Positions 25,921 to 35,406 are shown, counted from the stretch's first letter. The stretch is DNA of 64,000 nt from CAWFGS01 sp963815535 (GCA_963815535.1 CAWFGS010000006.1:62001-126000); one strand, 5' to 3'. Notes: generated by a model from the sequence alone, not told the origin. A program made the numbers and translations.

Positions 25921-26343
25921 TCAGGTCGCGAACAGGTCCGCATCGTCTGCGAACGCCTTGATCTCCAGCGCATTGCCGGACGGGTCGCGGAAAAACATCG
26001 TGGCCTGTTCGCCCGGTTCGCCCTTGAATCGGATGGTGGGTGCTATCGCAAATGCCACATTCGCCGTTTGCAACCGGTCGGCCAGAGCCTGCCAATCCGT
26101 CATCGTCAGCACCACGCCGAAATGCGGGACCGGCACGCCGTGCCCATCGATCGCATTGGACCCCGCATCGCCGCGATGCATATCGGGAACCAGATGCGCC
26201 ACGATCTGATGGCCGAAAAAGTCGAAATCGACCCATGCCGCCGCGCTTCGCCCCTCCGCGCATTCCAGCAATCCGCCGTAAAAGGCGCGCGCCGCCGTCA
26301 GATCATGAACGGGGAAGGCGAGGTGGAAGGGGCGCAGGCTCAT
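25921..26343 (-). CDS. VOC (glyoxalase/bleomycin-resistance) family protein
   Basis: A 140-residue metal-binding-fold protein. The start RPFHLAFPVHDLTAARAFYG gives a first His, VPHFGVVL a second, and NALEIKAF the Glu, which are the usual metal ligands. FFRDPSGNALE is a typical VOC ending. The substrate cannot be told from the sequence; extradiol dioxygenase-like or glyoxalase-like roles are possible. It is convergent with the esterase gene, 15 bases between stops. Confidence 0.85.
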   Translation of the reverse strand: MSLRPFHLAFPVHDLTAARAFYGGLLECAEGRSAAAWVDFDFFGHQIVAHLVPDMHRGDAGSNAIDGHGVPVPHFGVVLTMTDWQALADRLQTANVAFAIAPTIRFKGEPGEQATMFFRDPSGNALEIKAFADDADLFAT

Positions 26344-26488
26344 ACGCCCAGCTAACCCCGACGGGCGACGGTGGCAAACGCGCCGCGCGATTGCGGTCGT
26401 TCAGTCTCGACACTGTAACGGTGAACGCTTACCCATCGAACCATAATGATGACGGCCTGATCGACGGCCCTAGCAACGGTGGGCCCGC

Positions 26489-27154
26489 ATGAAGCTGATT
26501 ATTGGCAACAAGAACTATTCCAGCTGGTCTCTGCGCGGCTGGCTCGCGGCGAAGCAGTCGGGCCTGGCGTTCGAAGAGCTGACGGTCAATATCGCGGGCG
26601 AGGATTGGGAAAAAGCCAAACGCGAATCGGGCGAAATCATGCCGTCGGGCAAGGTTCCGATCCTGTGGGACGGTGAAACCGTGATCTGGGACAGTCTGGC
26701 GATCATGGAATATCTGGCCGACAAGGTGGGTCGCGACCGCTTCTGGCCCAAGGACGACACCGCCCGCGGCCTGGCCCGCGCGATGGTGGCGGAAATGCAC
26801 AGTTCCTATGGCGCGCTCCGCTCCCAATGTCCGATGAACGTCCGCAAACGGTTCGAAAACGTCGCGATCGGCGAAGAAACCAAGGCGGATGTGGTCCGCA
26901 TCCTGCAATTATGGGCGGAGGCACGCGCGCGGTTCGGGCAGGGCGGGCCGTTTCTGTTCGGCACGTTCGGCGCGGCGGACATATTCTACGCCCCCGTAGT
27001 CAGCCGTTTCCTCACCTATGGTTTCGGCGTGCCGGGTTTTGCCGAAACCTACATGCAATCGATGTGGGAACATGAATGGATGCAAGGGTGGATCGCCGCT
27101 GCCGAGGACGAACAATGGGTGATGAAGCAATACGATACGGAACCCGTTCAGTGA
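26489..27154 (+). CDS. Glutathione S-transferase family protein
   Basis: A 221-residue cytosolic GST. The N-terminal thioredoxin fold starts MKLIIGNKNYSSWSLRGWLA, where the Ser in the SSWS segment is in the position of the catalytic residue of beta/zeta-like classes; the cis-Pro block MPSGKVPIL and the glutathione-binding WDSLAIMEYLAD follow. The C-terminal helical domain ends at DEQWVMKQYDTE. The stop overlaps a GTG start of the S1/P1 nuclease gene. Confidence 0.9.
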   Translation: MKLIIGNKNYSSWSLRGWLAAKQSGLAFEELTVNIAGEDWEKAKRESGEIMPSGKVPILWDGETVIWDSLAIMEYLADKVGRDRFWPKDDTARGLARAMVAEMHSSYGALRSQCPMNVRKRFENVAIGEETKADVVRILQLWAEARARFGQGGPFLFGTFGAADIFYAPVVSRFLTYGFGVPGFAETYMQSMWEHEWMQGWIAAAEDEQWVMKQYDTEPVQ

Positions 27155-28053
27155 AACAATGCACCCGGATCGTGGCGGCATTGTTTGCGATGATGGCAAT
27201 GATCGTGTCCGGCCCTGCGGCCGCATGGGGTGGGTATGGGCATGAAACGACGGGCAGGATCGCGCTCGCCAACGTCACGCCCGACACGCGGGCGAAGATT
27301 GCGCGGCTGCTGCGTTACGAACGGGAACTGGGCACGCCCGAATGCCCGCTCGCCACGTTGGAAGATGCGACCGTCTGGCCCGATTGCGTGCGCCGCACCG
27401 GTTGGCGCTGGGGCTACACCAATGCGTGGCATTATCGCACGACTCCTATTTGCGAGGCGTATGATCCCCGCGCGAATTGCAGCGGCGGCAATTGCGTCAC
27501 CGCACAGATCACCCGCAATCAGCGCTTGCTGGCCGATGAAAGCTTGCCGCCAGCCATCCGGCTGGAAGCGTTGGCCTTCATGGTGCACTTCGTCGGCGAT
27601 ATTCACATGCCGCTGCATTCGGGCGACAAGGACGATCGCGGCGGGAACGATCGGATCGCCGCCTATGGCATAGTGCCGGGGTTGAACCTGCATCGCATCT
27701 GGGACGGGCAGCTGGCGGAACGGGCGATCACCTCGCCCCCGCAACCGATGGTGCGCCGTTACACCGCCGCCGAGCGCGCGCAATGGGGCGGCGGAGAGCC
27801 GGCCGATTGGGGCCGTGAAAGCTGGCAGGCGGCGCGCGACGTCGTGTATGCCAGCGCCTTCGACCGCGACCCGTGCGATGAAGCGCTGGGCGAGCTGCCT
27901 GACGAAACGGTGCTGTCGCAGGAAGACATCGAACTCGGCATCCCGGTCGCGCAGTTGCGGATCAAGCAAGCCGGCCTGCGTATGGCCCGCTTGCTGGACG
28001 AGGCTTTCGCACCGGGGCCGCTGGCGCTGCCCGAACGCGAGCGCGACGATTGA
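27151..28053 (+). CDS. S1/P1-family secreted nuclease
   Basis: A 300-residue zinc nuclease acting on single-stranded nucleic acid outside the cytoplasm. The signal peptide ends in SGPAAA, exposing the Trp of WGGYGHETT as residue 1, which in this family ligates zinc through its amino group. Other ligands are visible: Asp in EDATVWPD, His in NAWHYRT, MVHFVGDIHMPLH, and NLHRIWD. The GTG at 27151 overlapping the GST stop is preferred; ATG 27118 would add an unlikely pre-signal. It may scavenge phosphate or nucleotides. Confidence 0.9.
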   Translation: MKQCTRIVAALFAMMAMIVSGPAAAWGGYGHETTGRIALANVTPDTRAKIARLLRYERELGTPECPLATLEDATVWPDCVRRTGWRWGYTNAWHYRTTPICEAYDPRANCSGGNCVTAQITRNQRLLADESLPPAIRLEALAFMVHFVGDIHMPLHSGDKDDRGGNDRIAAYGIVPGLNLHRIWDGQLAERAITSPPQPMVRRYTAAERAQWGGGEPADWGRESWQAARDVVYASAFDRDPCDEALGELPDETVLSQEDIELGIPVAQLRIKQAGLRMARLLDEAFAPGPLALPERERDD

Positions 28054-29198
28054 GCCAGCCCGCGATTGAATACGCCATGCAGCTGATGGCGGCGGAAAGC
28101 GTTACCCCGGCCACCGGTACCGTGTTCGATGCGATGGAGGCGTTGCTGACGCCGCAGGGGTTTGCCGTGCATCGGTTCGTTGCAGGTGAGGCGCCCGATG
28201 GGCCGGTCGAAAACCTGTTCGCCATTCGCGCCGGACCGGCCGGGTCGAAGCATTTCGCCTTCGCCGGGCATCTCGATGTGGTTCCGCCGGGCGACGACTG
28301 GGCCAGCGCACCGTTTGCGCCGGAAGTGCGCGGTGCGCCTGGCGGGGCGATGCTGTACGGGCGCGGGGCGGTGGATATGAAGGGGTCGATCGCGGCGATG
28401 ATCGCCGCCGTGGCGCAGGTTCCCCATGATGCCGGCACGATCAGCTTCATCATCACCGGCGACGAAGAAGGCCCGGCAACTTTCGGCACGCCGACGCTGA
28501 TCGATTATATGCGCGCGGCGGGGCAGCAGCCCGATCTGTGCCTGGTGGGGGAGCCGACCAGCGTGAACCGGCTGGGCGATATGATGAAGATCGGGCGGCG
28601 CGGCTCCGTCAACATTTGGATCGCGGTGGAGGGGGTGCAGGGCCATGTCGCCTACCCTCATCTGGCCGACAACCCGATCCCGAAGCTGGTTGCCATTCTC
28701 GCCGATCTGAACGCGCTGGCGCTGGACGAGGGGACCGACTGGTTTCAACCTTCCAATCTGGAGGTGACGGAACTGGAGGTCGGCAATCCCGCGCACAACG
28801 TGATCCCGGCGAAGGCGACTGCGCGGCTTTCCATCCGGTTCAACGATACCCACACCGGCGCCTCTCTGGCGCGGCAGGTTTCGGATATTGCGGAACGGCA
28901 CGGCGGCACGGCGCGGGCCGTCATATCGGGCGAACCGTTCCTGACGCCGCCGGGCGTATTTTCGCAGATCATTGCCGATGCGGTGGAGGCGGAAACGGGC
29001 ATCGCGCCGGAGCCATCCACCACCGGGGGCACGTCGGACGCGCGGTTCCTGCGCGCGGTATGCCCGGTGATCGAATTCGGTCTGGTCAATGCCACCATGC
29101 ACAAGACGGATGAGGCAGTGGCGGTGCAAGATCTCGAAACGCTAACCCGCATCTATCGACGGATCGCGATCGCGGCGTTGGGCAGGAACACCGGGTAA
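28050..29198 (+). CDS. dapE: Succinyl-diaminopimelate desuccinylase DapE
   Basis: Di-zinc M20 amidohydrolase of lysine and meso-diaminopimelate synthesis. In 382 residues: FAFAGHLDVVP (His74, Asp76), GRGAVDMKG (Asp109), FIITGDEEG (Glu139 as general base, Glu140 as zinc ligand), and the terminal ligand in NATMHKTDE. The dimerisation domain lies between about 180 and 290. The TTG start overlaps the nuclease stop. dapB, a second gene of the pathway, lies about 2.4 kb away on the other strand. Confidence 0.94.
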   Translation: MSQPAIEYAMQLMAAESVTPATGTVFDAMEALLTPQGFAVHRFVAGEAPDGPVENLFAIRAGPAGSKHFAFAGHLDVVPPGDDWASAPFAPEVRGAPGGAMLYGRGAVDMKGSIAAMIAAVAQVPHDAGTISFIITGDEEGPATFGTPTLIDYMRAAGQQPDLCLVGEPTSVNRLGDMMKIGRRGSVNIWIAVEGVQGHVAYPHLADNPIPKLVAILADLNALALDEGTDWFQPSNLEVTELEVGNPAHNVIPAKATARLSIRFNDTHTGASLARQVSDIAERHGGTARAVISGEPFLTPPGVFSQIIADAVEAETGIAPEPSTTGGTSDARFLRAVCPVIEFGLVNATMHKTDEAVAVQDLETLTRIYRRIAIAALGRNTG

Positions 29199-29307
29199 GA
29201 GGCGCTACCCCTTCCGCCGAAGAAAGGCGGTGCCGGCTCCGCTCTCAATCGTATCTTCCCACCAACGCGAACATGCCGCATAGGTTGCGCGTAAGGGGAC
29301 GATATCG

Positions 29308-30580
29308 ATGACACGCCGCTGGTTTGCAATTCCGCTATGGCAGCGGGTTATCGTCGCGCTGATCTTGGGCGGTATCCTCGGTTATTTCTGGGGGCCGGAG
29401 GCGGAACGCATCAAGATCGTGGGCGATGTCTTCATCGACTTCATCAAGATGCTGATCGTGCCGCTGATATTCTTCAGTATCGTGTCGGGCGTTGCCTCCA
29501 TCGGCGATGTCGGGCGGTTGGGCAGCGTCGGATGGCGCGCCGTGGGTATGTTCCTGCTGACGGGGCAGGTGGCGGTCTGGCTGGGCCTTGCGCTTGGCAC
29601 GCTGTTCGCGCCGGGCATCGGGCTCGACACCTCCGCCATTCAGATGGGCGACGTGCCCGAACCCGGCGCGTTCGACTGGCGCGAAATGGTGCGGAGCATG
29701 ATTCCGGTCAGCCCGGTGGGCGTGATGGCCAATGTGCAGGTGCTGCCGCTGATCGTGTTCTCCCTGCTGGTCGGGATCGGCATATTGCTCGCCAAATCTT
29801 CTACCGACACAGGCGAAGAAAGCGGAGCCGGCGGCGCGGCCATGATCGGCGCGCGCGTTCGACGGCGGCGCGCTGATTTTCCAGAAGATCACGATCGTAA
29901 TCATGGAACTGACCCCGTTCGGCGTATTCGCGTTGATGGCATGGGTGGTCGGCACGCTGGGGCTGGATGCGGTGACGGCGCTGGCGAAGCTGGTGGCGCT
30001 CAATTACGCAGGCTGCCTGCTGATTATCGGGGTGATGTATGTCGCCGTGCTGGCATTCGTGGCGCGGGTCTCGGTGATCGGGTTCTTCCGCGGCATGGTG
30101 GATGCGATCGCGGTCGCTTATTCCACTGCCAGTTCCTCCGCCACGCTGCCCGTGACGTTACGCTGCACGCAGCGCAATCTGGGCGTCAGCAAGCCGACCA
30201 GCAGCTTCGTCGTGTCGCTGGGTTCGACCATCAATATGGACGGCACGGCAATGTATCTGGGGCTGGCGACCTTGTTCGGGGCGCAGATCTTCGGCGTCGA
30301 TCTGAGCGTAGCGGATTACCTGATGGTCGCATTGCTGGCGACCGTGGGCAGCATCGGCGCAGCGGGCATTCCGGGCGGCGGGCTGGTGATGATGGGCGCG
30401 GTGTTCACGGCGGTGGGCGTGCCGCTGGAAACCATCGCCTTCGTCGCCGGCGTGGACCGCATCATGGACATGATGCGAACCGCGACGAATGTGACGGGTG
30501 ACGCGGCGGTGACGGTGACGACGGCGAGTATGCTGGGCGAGCTGGATAAGCGTGAGTTGCGTAGCGCGGACGATGTTTAG
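29308..30580 (+). CDS. Dicarboxylate/amino acid:cation symporter, one-base frameshift
   Basis: DAACS-family transporter of C4-dicarboxylates or acidic amino acids. The first part (WQRVIVALILGGILGYF, MLIVPLIFFSIVSGVASIGD) and the second part (ELTPFGVFALMAWVVGTLG, STASSSATLPVTL, the Na+/substrate motif SLGSTINMDGTA and GIPGGGLVMMG) are both intact. They are in different frames. The shift is at 29851-29858 (GCGCGCG); dropping one C reads MIGAAFDGGALIFQKITIV and joins about 423 residues. A DctA or GltP assignment cannot be settled. Confidence 0.85.
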
Positions 30581-30871
30581 TCCAATGTTTTTAAGTGCGT
30601 ATCCCTTAGCCGATACCACGATTATCGCAGCGAGCGGTTGCCCAATCTCGTTCGGTAATATGAACCAAGTGCCTTTCCCGTGACTTGTAGGAATTGCGCC
30701 AAGTCGTTCGGGTTCGTTGATTTCGCCGTTCCACCGCAATTCCTAGTCACATCGTGACTATCCCAACGTCATTTCTGCCAAAGACCATGCGCCATCGTAA
30801 GACGTAAAAGTGACTTGCAACGATGCGGCGTCTAATCGAACCTTTGGGCTCAAAGCATTTCGCGGATCCAT
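30577..30871 (-). pseudogene. Unrecognised small gene with two in-frame stops (three suspected indels)
   Basis: A coding-like segment between nth and the symporter. A good AAAGGA lies seven bases before ATG 30871. The frame reads MDPRNALSPKVRLDAASLQV then TFTSYDGAWSLAEMTLG, meets TAG codons at 30760-30758 and 30745-30743, then continues in the same frame as ELRWNGEINEPERLGAIPTS and GTWFILPNEIGQ, AAIIVVSAKGYALK. Dropping one G before the first stop and adding one after the second gives DSHDVTRELRW across the gap, without stops. Dropping one A at 30588-30592 gives an ending ALKTLD and a TAA at 30579-30577. The product would be about 97 residues. Codons are more A/T-rich than in neighbours. I do not recognise the family. 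Confidence 0.45.
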
Positions 30872-30883
30872 AACAACATCCTT

Positions 30884-31534
30884 TCACGCCCTTCGGCTTC
30901 TCCAGCACCTTCTTGCGAAAACTGCACAGATCCACCACCGGGCAGCGCCAGCATTCGGGCGTGCGCGCTTTGCAGATGTAGCGGCCATGCAGGATCAGCC
31001 AATGGTGGGCGTGCAGGCGGAAGGGTTGGGGCACTCGCTTGTCCAGTTTGGCTTCGACATGGTCGGGTGTCTTGCCCTTGGCCAGCCCGGTACGGTTGCC
31101 GACGCGCAGGATGTGCGTGTCCACCGCGAAAGTCTCCTGCCCGAACCAGCAGTTCAGCACTACATTGGCCGTCTTGCGCCCCACGCCGGGCAGCCGCACC
31201 AACGCCTCGCGCGAATCGGGAACTTCGCCGCCGAACTCGTCCACCAATAGCCGCGGCACAGGCCATCACGTTTTTTGCCTTGGAATTGAACAGGCCGATG
31301 GTCTTGATGTGATCGACCAGCGCATCGTGTCCCAGATCGAGCATCTGCTGCGGCGTTTCGACTTCGCGCGAACAGCGCCCGCGTCGCTTTGTTGACACCC
31401 ACATCGGTCGCTTGCGCGCTCAGGGCGACGGCAACGACGAGCTGGTATGCGTTGCCGAACTCCAGCTCCGTTTCGGGGGCGGGGTTGTCATCCGCCAACC
31501 GCCGGAAGAATCCGAAGATCTGGTCCTTCGTCAT
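30884..31534 (-). CDS. nth: Endonuclease III (Nth), interrupted by frameshifts
   Basis: Base-excision-repair glycosylase/AP lyase. Three pieces in different frames make one protein: MTKDQIFGFFRRLADDNPAP to ALSAQATDVGVNKATRALF; EVETPQQMLDLGHDALVDHI to NVMACA; and RLLVDEFGGEVPDSREAL with the helix-hairpin-helix LPGVGRKTANVVL (catalytic Lys), AVDTHILRV (catalytic Asp) and the 4Fe-4S cysteines CKARTPECWRCPVVDLC. Shifts lie near 31364-31370 and 31251-31256. A further extra G at 30889-30891 explains why the uncorrected frame runs on to 30747: removing it gives EKPKA and a TGA at 30886-30884. Corrected length is about 215 residues, the normal size. Operon with dapB. Confidence 0.82.
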
Positions 31535-31555
31535 CGCATCCGCTTCACAGGCCCC

Positions 31556-32284
31556 TTACAGGCCCAGCACATCGTCCATCGTGTATCGGCCGGCGCTCTG
31601 CCCCGTCAGCCAGACAGCCGCCTTCACCGCGCCGCGCGCGAAGATCATGCGGTTTTCCGCCGAATGCGACAGGGTCAGACGTTCTTCGTCGCCCGCGAAA
31701 ACGACGCTGTGATCCCCGGCGACCGTTCCCCCGCGCAAGCTGGCAAAACCGATCGCGCCGCGTTCGCGCGCGCCGGTATGGCCATCGCGCCCCGCCTCGC
31801 GATGATCGGCCAGCGCAATATCGCGACCCCGCGCCGCCGCGTCTCCCAGCAGCAGCGCCGTGCCCGATGGCGCATCGACTTTCATCCGGTGATGCATTTC
31901 CACGATTTCGATGTCCCAATCGTCGCCGAGCCGCTGCGCCGCCTCATGCACCAAATGAGCGAGAAGCGTTACGCCCAGCGATGTGTTGCCGGTTTGCAGG
32001 ACGGGGATGTGTGCCGCAGCGTCGTCGATAATGGTATGGTGGTCGTCCGAAAGCCCGGTCGTGCCGATCAGCAACGCAACGCCTGCGTTCCGCGCCGCAT
32101 CGCAATTCGCACGCAGCGCGGCGGGGGCGGAAAAATCGACCAGCGCATCGGCCTTCGCGGCCAGCGCGCCCACATCGTCGCCCCGATCGACGCCGCCGGC
32201 ATAGACATGTCCGCTCCCGTCGATCGCTCGTATCAGCGCTTCGCCCATGCGCCCATCGCGCCCGATTATGCCGATATCGCTCAC
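31556..32284 (-). CDS. dapB: 4-hydroxy-tetrahydrodipicolinate reductase DapB
   Basis: NAD(P)H-dependent reductase of the diaminopimelate/lysine pathway. Starting at GTG 32284 the 242 residues open with the nucleotide-binding SDIGIIGRDGRMG and contain LIGTTGLS, QTGNTSLGV and the catalytic/substrate motif EMHHRMKVDAPSGTAL (His131/His132, Lys135), then GFASLRGGTVAGDH. The raw sequence joins it in frame to the upstream MoeB-like gene. I treat this as an artefact, because removing one G at 32319-32321 gives the upstream gene a TGA that overlaps this GTG (GTGA). Confidence 0.92.
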   Translation of the reverse strand: MSDIGIIGRDGRMGEALIRAIDGSGHVYAGGVDRGDDVGALAAKADALVDFSAPAALRANCDAARNAGVALLIGTTGLSDDHHTIIDDAAAHIPVLQTGNTSLGVTLLAHLVHEAAQRLGDDWDIEIVEMHHRMKVDAPSGTALLLGDAAARGRDIALADHREAGRDGHTGARERGAIGFASLRGGTVAGDHSVVFAGDEERLTLSHSAENRMIFARGAVKAAVWLTGQSAGRYTMDDVLGL

Positions 32285-33073
32285 GCGCTTTCTCCCGTCC
32301 CGCCATCGGGTCCGCACGCCCGGACATTCAGCGTCCTTGGCAATCGTCAGCGTCCGCATCCCGGGCGTCATGCCGTCGAGCAGATGCAGCTTGCCCCATC
32401 CCGGATCGCCGAACGTCGCCTTCCCTTGGAGCAGCACGCGCACTGCCTGCATGGCTGCAAACGCGCCGACCCATCCCGCCATCGCGCCCAGCATGCCGTC
32501 TTCGGCACAGGTGTCGCAATCGTCGGCATCGAACGCATCCCCGACATAGCAGCGATAGCACGACTGGTTCGGCAAATGCCCGGCGAACGCCGCGACCTGC
32601 CCCTGAAACCGCCCGACGGCGGCACTGAGCAACGGTATGCGCGCCGCGACGCAGGCGTCGGAAACGGCCAGGCGGGTTGCGAAATTATCCGTCCCGTCCA
32701 GCACCAGATCGGCGCCCGCGATCAGCCTGCCTGCGTTGGCCGTATCGATGCGGTCGTCGGCAATATGCACGGCCAGCCCGGCATCGAAATTGGCGAGCCA
32801 GCCGCGCGCGATTACCGCTTTGCCGTGGCCGATGTCGCGTTCGGCGAACAGCGTCTGGCGTTGCAGATTGGTGGCATCGACCCGGTCGTCGTCCACCAGC
32901 GTCAGCGTGCCGATGCCTGCCCCTGCCAGATATTGCAGCGCCGGGCTGCCGATACCGCCCAACCCGATCAGGGCCACATGCGCGCCCGCCAACGCCGCCT
33001 GTCCCGCGCCGCCGATTTCAGGCAGCACGATATGGCGGGCGAAGCGGTTCAGGCGGTCGGGTGTCAGGTTCAT
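32281..33073 (-). CDS. MoeB/ThiF/HesA-family adenylyltransferase, one-base frameshift at the end
   Basis: E1-like enzyme that adenylates the C-terminal Gly of a sulfur-carrier protein (MoaD or ThiS type). The 263-residue corrected product starts MNLTPDRLNRFARHIVLPEI and has the ATP site ALIGLGGIGSPALQYLAGAG, the LQRQTLF region and zinc cysteines CYRCY and a late pair. In the raw sequence the second pair is lost (ECPGVRTRW); removing one G at 32319-32321 gives ECPACGPDGGTGESA and a stop, restoring CxxC. It lies 54 bases after dnaA and precedes dapB and nth. MoeB versus ThiF cannot be decided, since no partner is nearby. Confidence 0.85.
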
Positions 33074-33127
33074 CGCGCCCCTGTTATGGTATTTGCATTC
33101 GCGCGGTAACCAATGATTTTTACCGTA

Positions 33128-34597
33128 TCAGCTTTCCAGCTGACGCAGCAGGCTGCGGACGTCGCCATCCATATCGGCATCGCGAGTCCGCAAATCTTCG
33201 ATCAGACGCACCGCGTGAATGACGGTCGAATGATCGCGCCCGCCGAATTTGCGCCCGATTTCGGGATAGCTGCGCGGGGTCAGAACCTTGGCCAGATACA
33301 TGGCGACCTGGCGGGGCCGCACGATTGCGCGCGCGCGGCGTTTGGACGACATTTCGCTGCGGTCGAGGCGGTAGAACTGGCACACGGTACGCTGAATTTC
33401 GTCGATGGTGATGCGGCGGCGATTGGCGCTGAGGATATCGGTCAGCTGTTCCTGCGCCAGATTGAGCGACACCGCCTGCCCCGTCAGCTGGGCATAAGCG
33501 ATCAGTTTGTTGAGGCCGCCGACCAGTTCACGCACGTTGCGGGTGATGGTGCGGGCGAGAAATTCGATCACGTCGCCCGGCACTTCGAGCGGGGCGAACC
33601 GCGTCAGTTTGGATTCCAGGATCAAACGGCGCAATTCGATATCGGCGGGCTGGATATCGGCGACCAGACCCATCGACAGGCGGCTGAGCAGGCGCGGTTC
33701 CACCCCGTCGAGCGCCTGCGGTGCGCGGTCGGCAGCGAAAACCAGTCGCTTGCCTTCCGCCAGCAGCGCGTCGATCGTGTACAGCAATTCTTCCTGTGCG
33801 CTCGCCTTGCCGATGATGAACTGGATATCGTCGACCAGCAGCAGGTCGAAACTGCGAAGGCGCGCCTTGAATTCCATCATCTGGTTTTGTTTCAACGCCT
33901 GGACGAATTCGACCATGAAGCGTTCGGCGCTGCAATAGAATATCCGCGCGCGTGGGTGATGGCCCAGAAAGGCGTGGCCGATCGCGTGCAGCAGATGCGT
34001 TTTGCCCTGCCCCGTGGCGGCTTTCAGATAAAGGGGGGAGAACTGCGGCGTTTCCGTGGCGGCCATACGCTGCGCCGCGTTGCAGCCCAGTATATTGGTT
34101 TCACCCGTGACGAAGGCGGCGAAGGTCAGCGACGGGTCCAGCCCGACGGACGAGGTGAAGCCGTGATCGCCGAACGTGCCGGCGGCCACCGCGATCGATC
34201 CGCCCGTGCTGCCGTCATTGGCGGGCCGGCGGGTGTCGCCGGGCAGACGCAGTTCGGGCATCATCTTGCGCCGGCCGGGATGCACCTGAATGTTCACCGC
34301 CATCACATCGCTTTTGGCGATTTTCCAGGCGAGCGAGAGACGATCGGCGAAGCGGTCTTTCACCCAATTGGCGGAAAAATCGGTCGGCATGTACAAATCG
34401 AGCGTACCGGTGGCGGGATCGAAGCCGCCGACCTGGATGGGCTTGATCCATTGGGTATGCAGCTGATGACCCAGATCTTTTCGCAGACCCTGGCTGATAT
34501 CCGCCCAATCGGCGGCCAGGTTCACCGCATCGGAATCATCGGGCAAGGGATCGCCAGCTTTTGGTTTCGAAACCGCCCGATCGCCTGTGGTCGCCAT
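33128..34597 (-). CDS. dnaA: Chromosomal replication initiator DnaA
   Basis: AAA+ initiator that unwinds oriC. In 489 residues: domain I (about 1-110, WADISQGLRKDLGHQLHTQW), a linker, the ATPase domain with Walker A AATGQGKTHLLHAIG near 193-200, Walker B LLLVDDIQF, and the helix-turn-helix domain IV with the DnaA signature GGRDHSTVIHAVRLIEDL. Walker A reads ATGQGKT where GGTGLGKT is common. Start at ATG 34597 or 34606; the frame is open farther upstream without similarity. It is followed by the MoeB-like gene, dapB and nth on the same strand. Confidence 0.96.
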   Translation of the reverse strand: MATTGDRAVSKPKAGDPLPDDSDAVNLAADWADISQGLRKDLGHQLHTQWIKPIQVGGFDPATGTLDLYMPTDFSANWVKDRFADRLSLAWKIAKSDVMAVNIQVHPGRRKMMPELRLPGDTRRPANDGSTGGSIAVAAGTFGDHGFTSSVGLDPSLTFAAFVTGETNILGCNAAQRMAATETPQFSPLYLKAATGQGKTHLLHAIGHAFLGHHPRARIFYCSAERFMVEFVQALKQNQMMEFKARLRSFDLLLVDDIQFIIGKASAQEELLYTIDALLAEGKRLVFAADRAPQALDGVEPRLLSRLSMGLVADIQPADIELRRLILESKLTRFAPLEVPGDVIEFLARTITRNVRELVGGLNKLIAYAQLTGQAVSLNLAQEQLTDILSANRRRITIDEIQRTVCQFYRLDRSEMSSKRRARAIVRPRQVAMYLAKVLTPRSYPEIGRKFGGRDHSTVIHAVRLIEDLRTRDADMDGDVRSLLRQLES

Positions 34598-35070
34598 GCC
34601 CGTCATTCCCAAAATCCGCCGGTTCGTTCCGGCGTGTCGATGTTTGCCCCCAGAGCGCGATCGCACAGCTTCGCCGGAACCCGGAATCGGTAGAATCCGA
34701 GCGCGTGCTATGTGATCCGTTCTGCAATCCGCCAGGTCGTGTCCCCTCCCCGGCAGGCCATGACTTATGAACGCATGAGGCGATGAGGCAAGAGGGGGGT
34801 CCGTAAATTTAGGCAAATAAACAAGTTGACGCTACCGGACTCCGCATGGCTGCGTTCAAGTCGTTGAATTCCAATGATTTACGCAAATTCTGCCGGGCGA
34901 ATCGCGGTAAATCCTTGGAATGCAATGTCATCGAACCGAAACAATCGGGGTGGGTTGCAAATCGCAACAAAAAAGGCCGGTCCCGATAGGGCCGACCTTT
35001 GTTGTTTCAAGAAGCGTCACGATGCGTCCAGGCGAGGCCTTTCACGCTGCGCCGATTCGATTTCGCTGCG
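34598..35070 (-). other. Intergenic region between rpsT and dnaA
   Basis: About 470 bases without a convincing gene. It contains the rpsT terminator (34969-35003) and an A/T-richer tract around 34797-34830. I searched by eye for DnaA boxes (TTATCCACA and its complement) and found no good match, so there is no support for oriC here. The dnaA promoter presumably lies in it but is not clear. Confidence 0.5.
34969..35003 (-). terminator. Terminator of rpsT
   Basis: Read on the minus strand, AGGTCGGCCC and GGGACCGGCC form a hairpin around TATC, followed by TTTTTT. It lies about 70 bases after the rpsT stop. Confidence 0.8.
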
Positions 35071-35331
35071 TCAGAGAGCGGCAACCCGTTTGGACAGGCG
35101 CGACATTTTGCGGGCAGCCGTGTTCTTGTGCATCACGCCGCGCGCAACGCCGCGAGCGATTTCAGGCTGTGCGGCTTTCAGCGCGTCGGCCGCGACCTGT
35201 TTGTCGCCACCTTCCAGCGCCAGTTCGACTTTTTTCACGAAACCGCGAATGCGGCTGACGCGCGCGCCGTTGATTTCGGCACGGCGATCGTTGCGGCGGA
35301 TACGTTTGCGGGCTTGCGGCGAATTGGCCAT
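35071..35331 (-). CDS. rpsT: 30S ribosomal protein S20
   Basis: An 86-residue basic, helical ribosomal protein. ANSPQARKRIRRNDRRAEIN at the N-terminus and GVMHKNTAARKMSRLSKRVA at the C-terminus are clear S20 signatures. The start is ATG 35331 (MANSPQ); the longer frame is not conserved. A promoter with TTGACC lies about 80 bases upstream and a terminator follows. It is the gene upstream of dnaA, as in many alphaproteobacteria. Confidence 0.96.
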   Translation of the reverse strand: MANSPQARKRIRRNDRRAEINGARVSRIRGFVKKVELALEGGDKQVAADALKAAQPEIARGVARGVMHKNTAARKMSRLSKRVAAL

Positions 35332-35406
35332 GAATGTCCTTGATAACAGATGGGCGATGAGAATCGCGGATGTCGTTGCCCAATGGCACGCCATCGGAAA
35401 GTGCGC

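Noticed and set aside
30747..30883. C-terminal extension of endonuclease III
   Set aside because: The extra 45 or so residues have no match to the family. They arise from reading past a TGA that returns when one G at 30889-30891 is removed; they overlap the next small gene.
31556..33073. A true MoeB-DapB bifunctional enzyme
   Set aside because: The junction lacks a domain linker. A one-base correction restores a zinc CxxC and a stop overlapping a GTG start, so separate genes are more likely.
34598..35070. Chromosomal origin next to dnaA
   Set aside because: No convincing TTATCCACA-type boxes and no clear cluster of repeats were seen. Alphaproteobacterial origins often lie away from dnaA.
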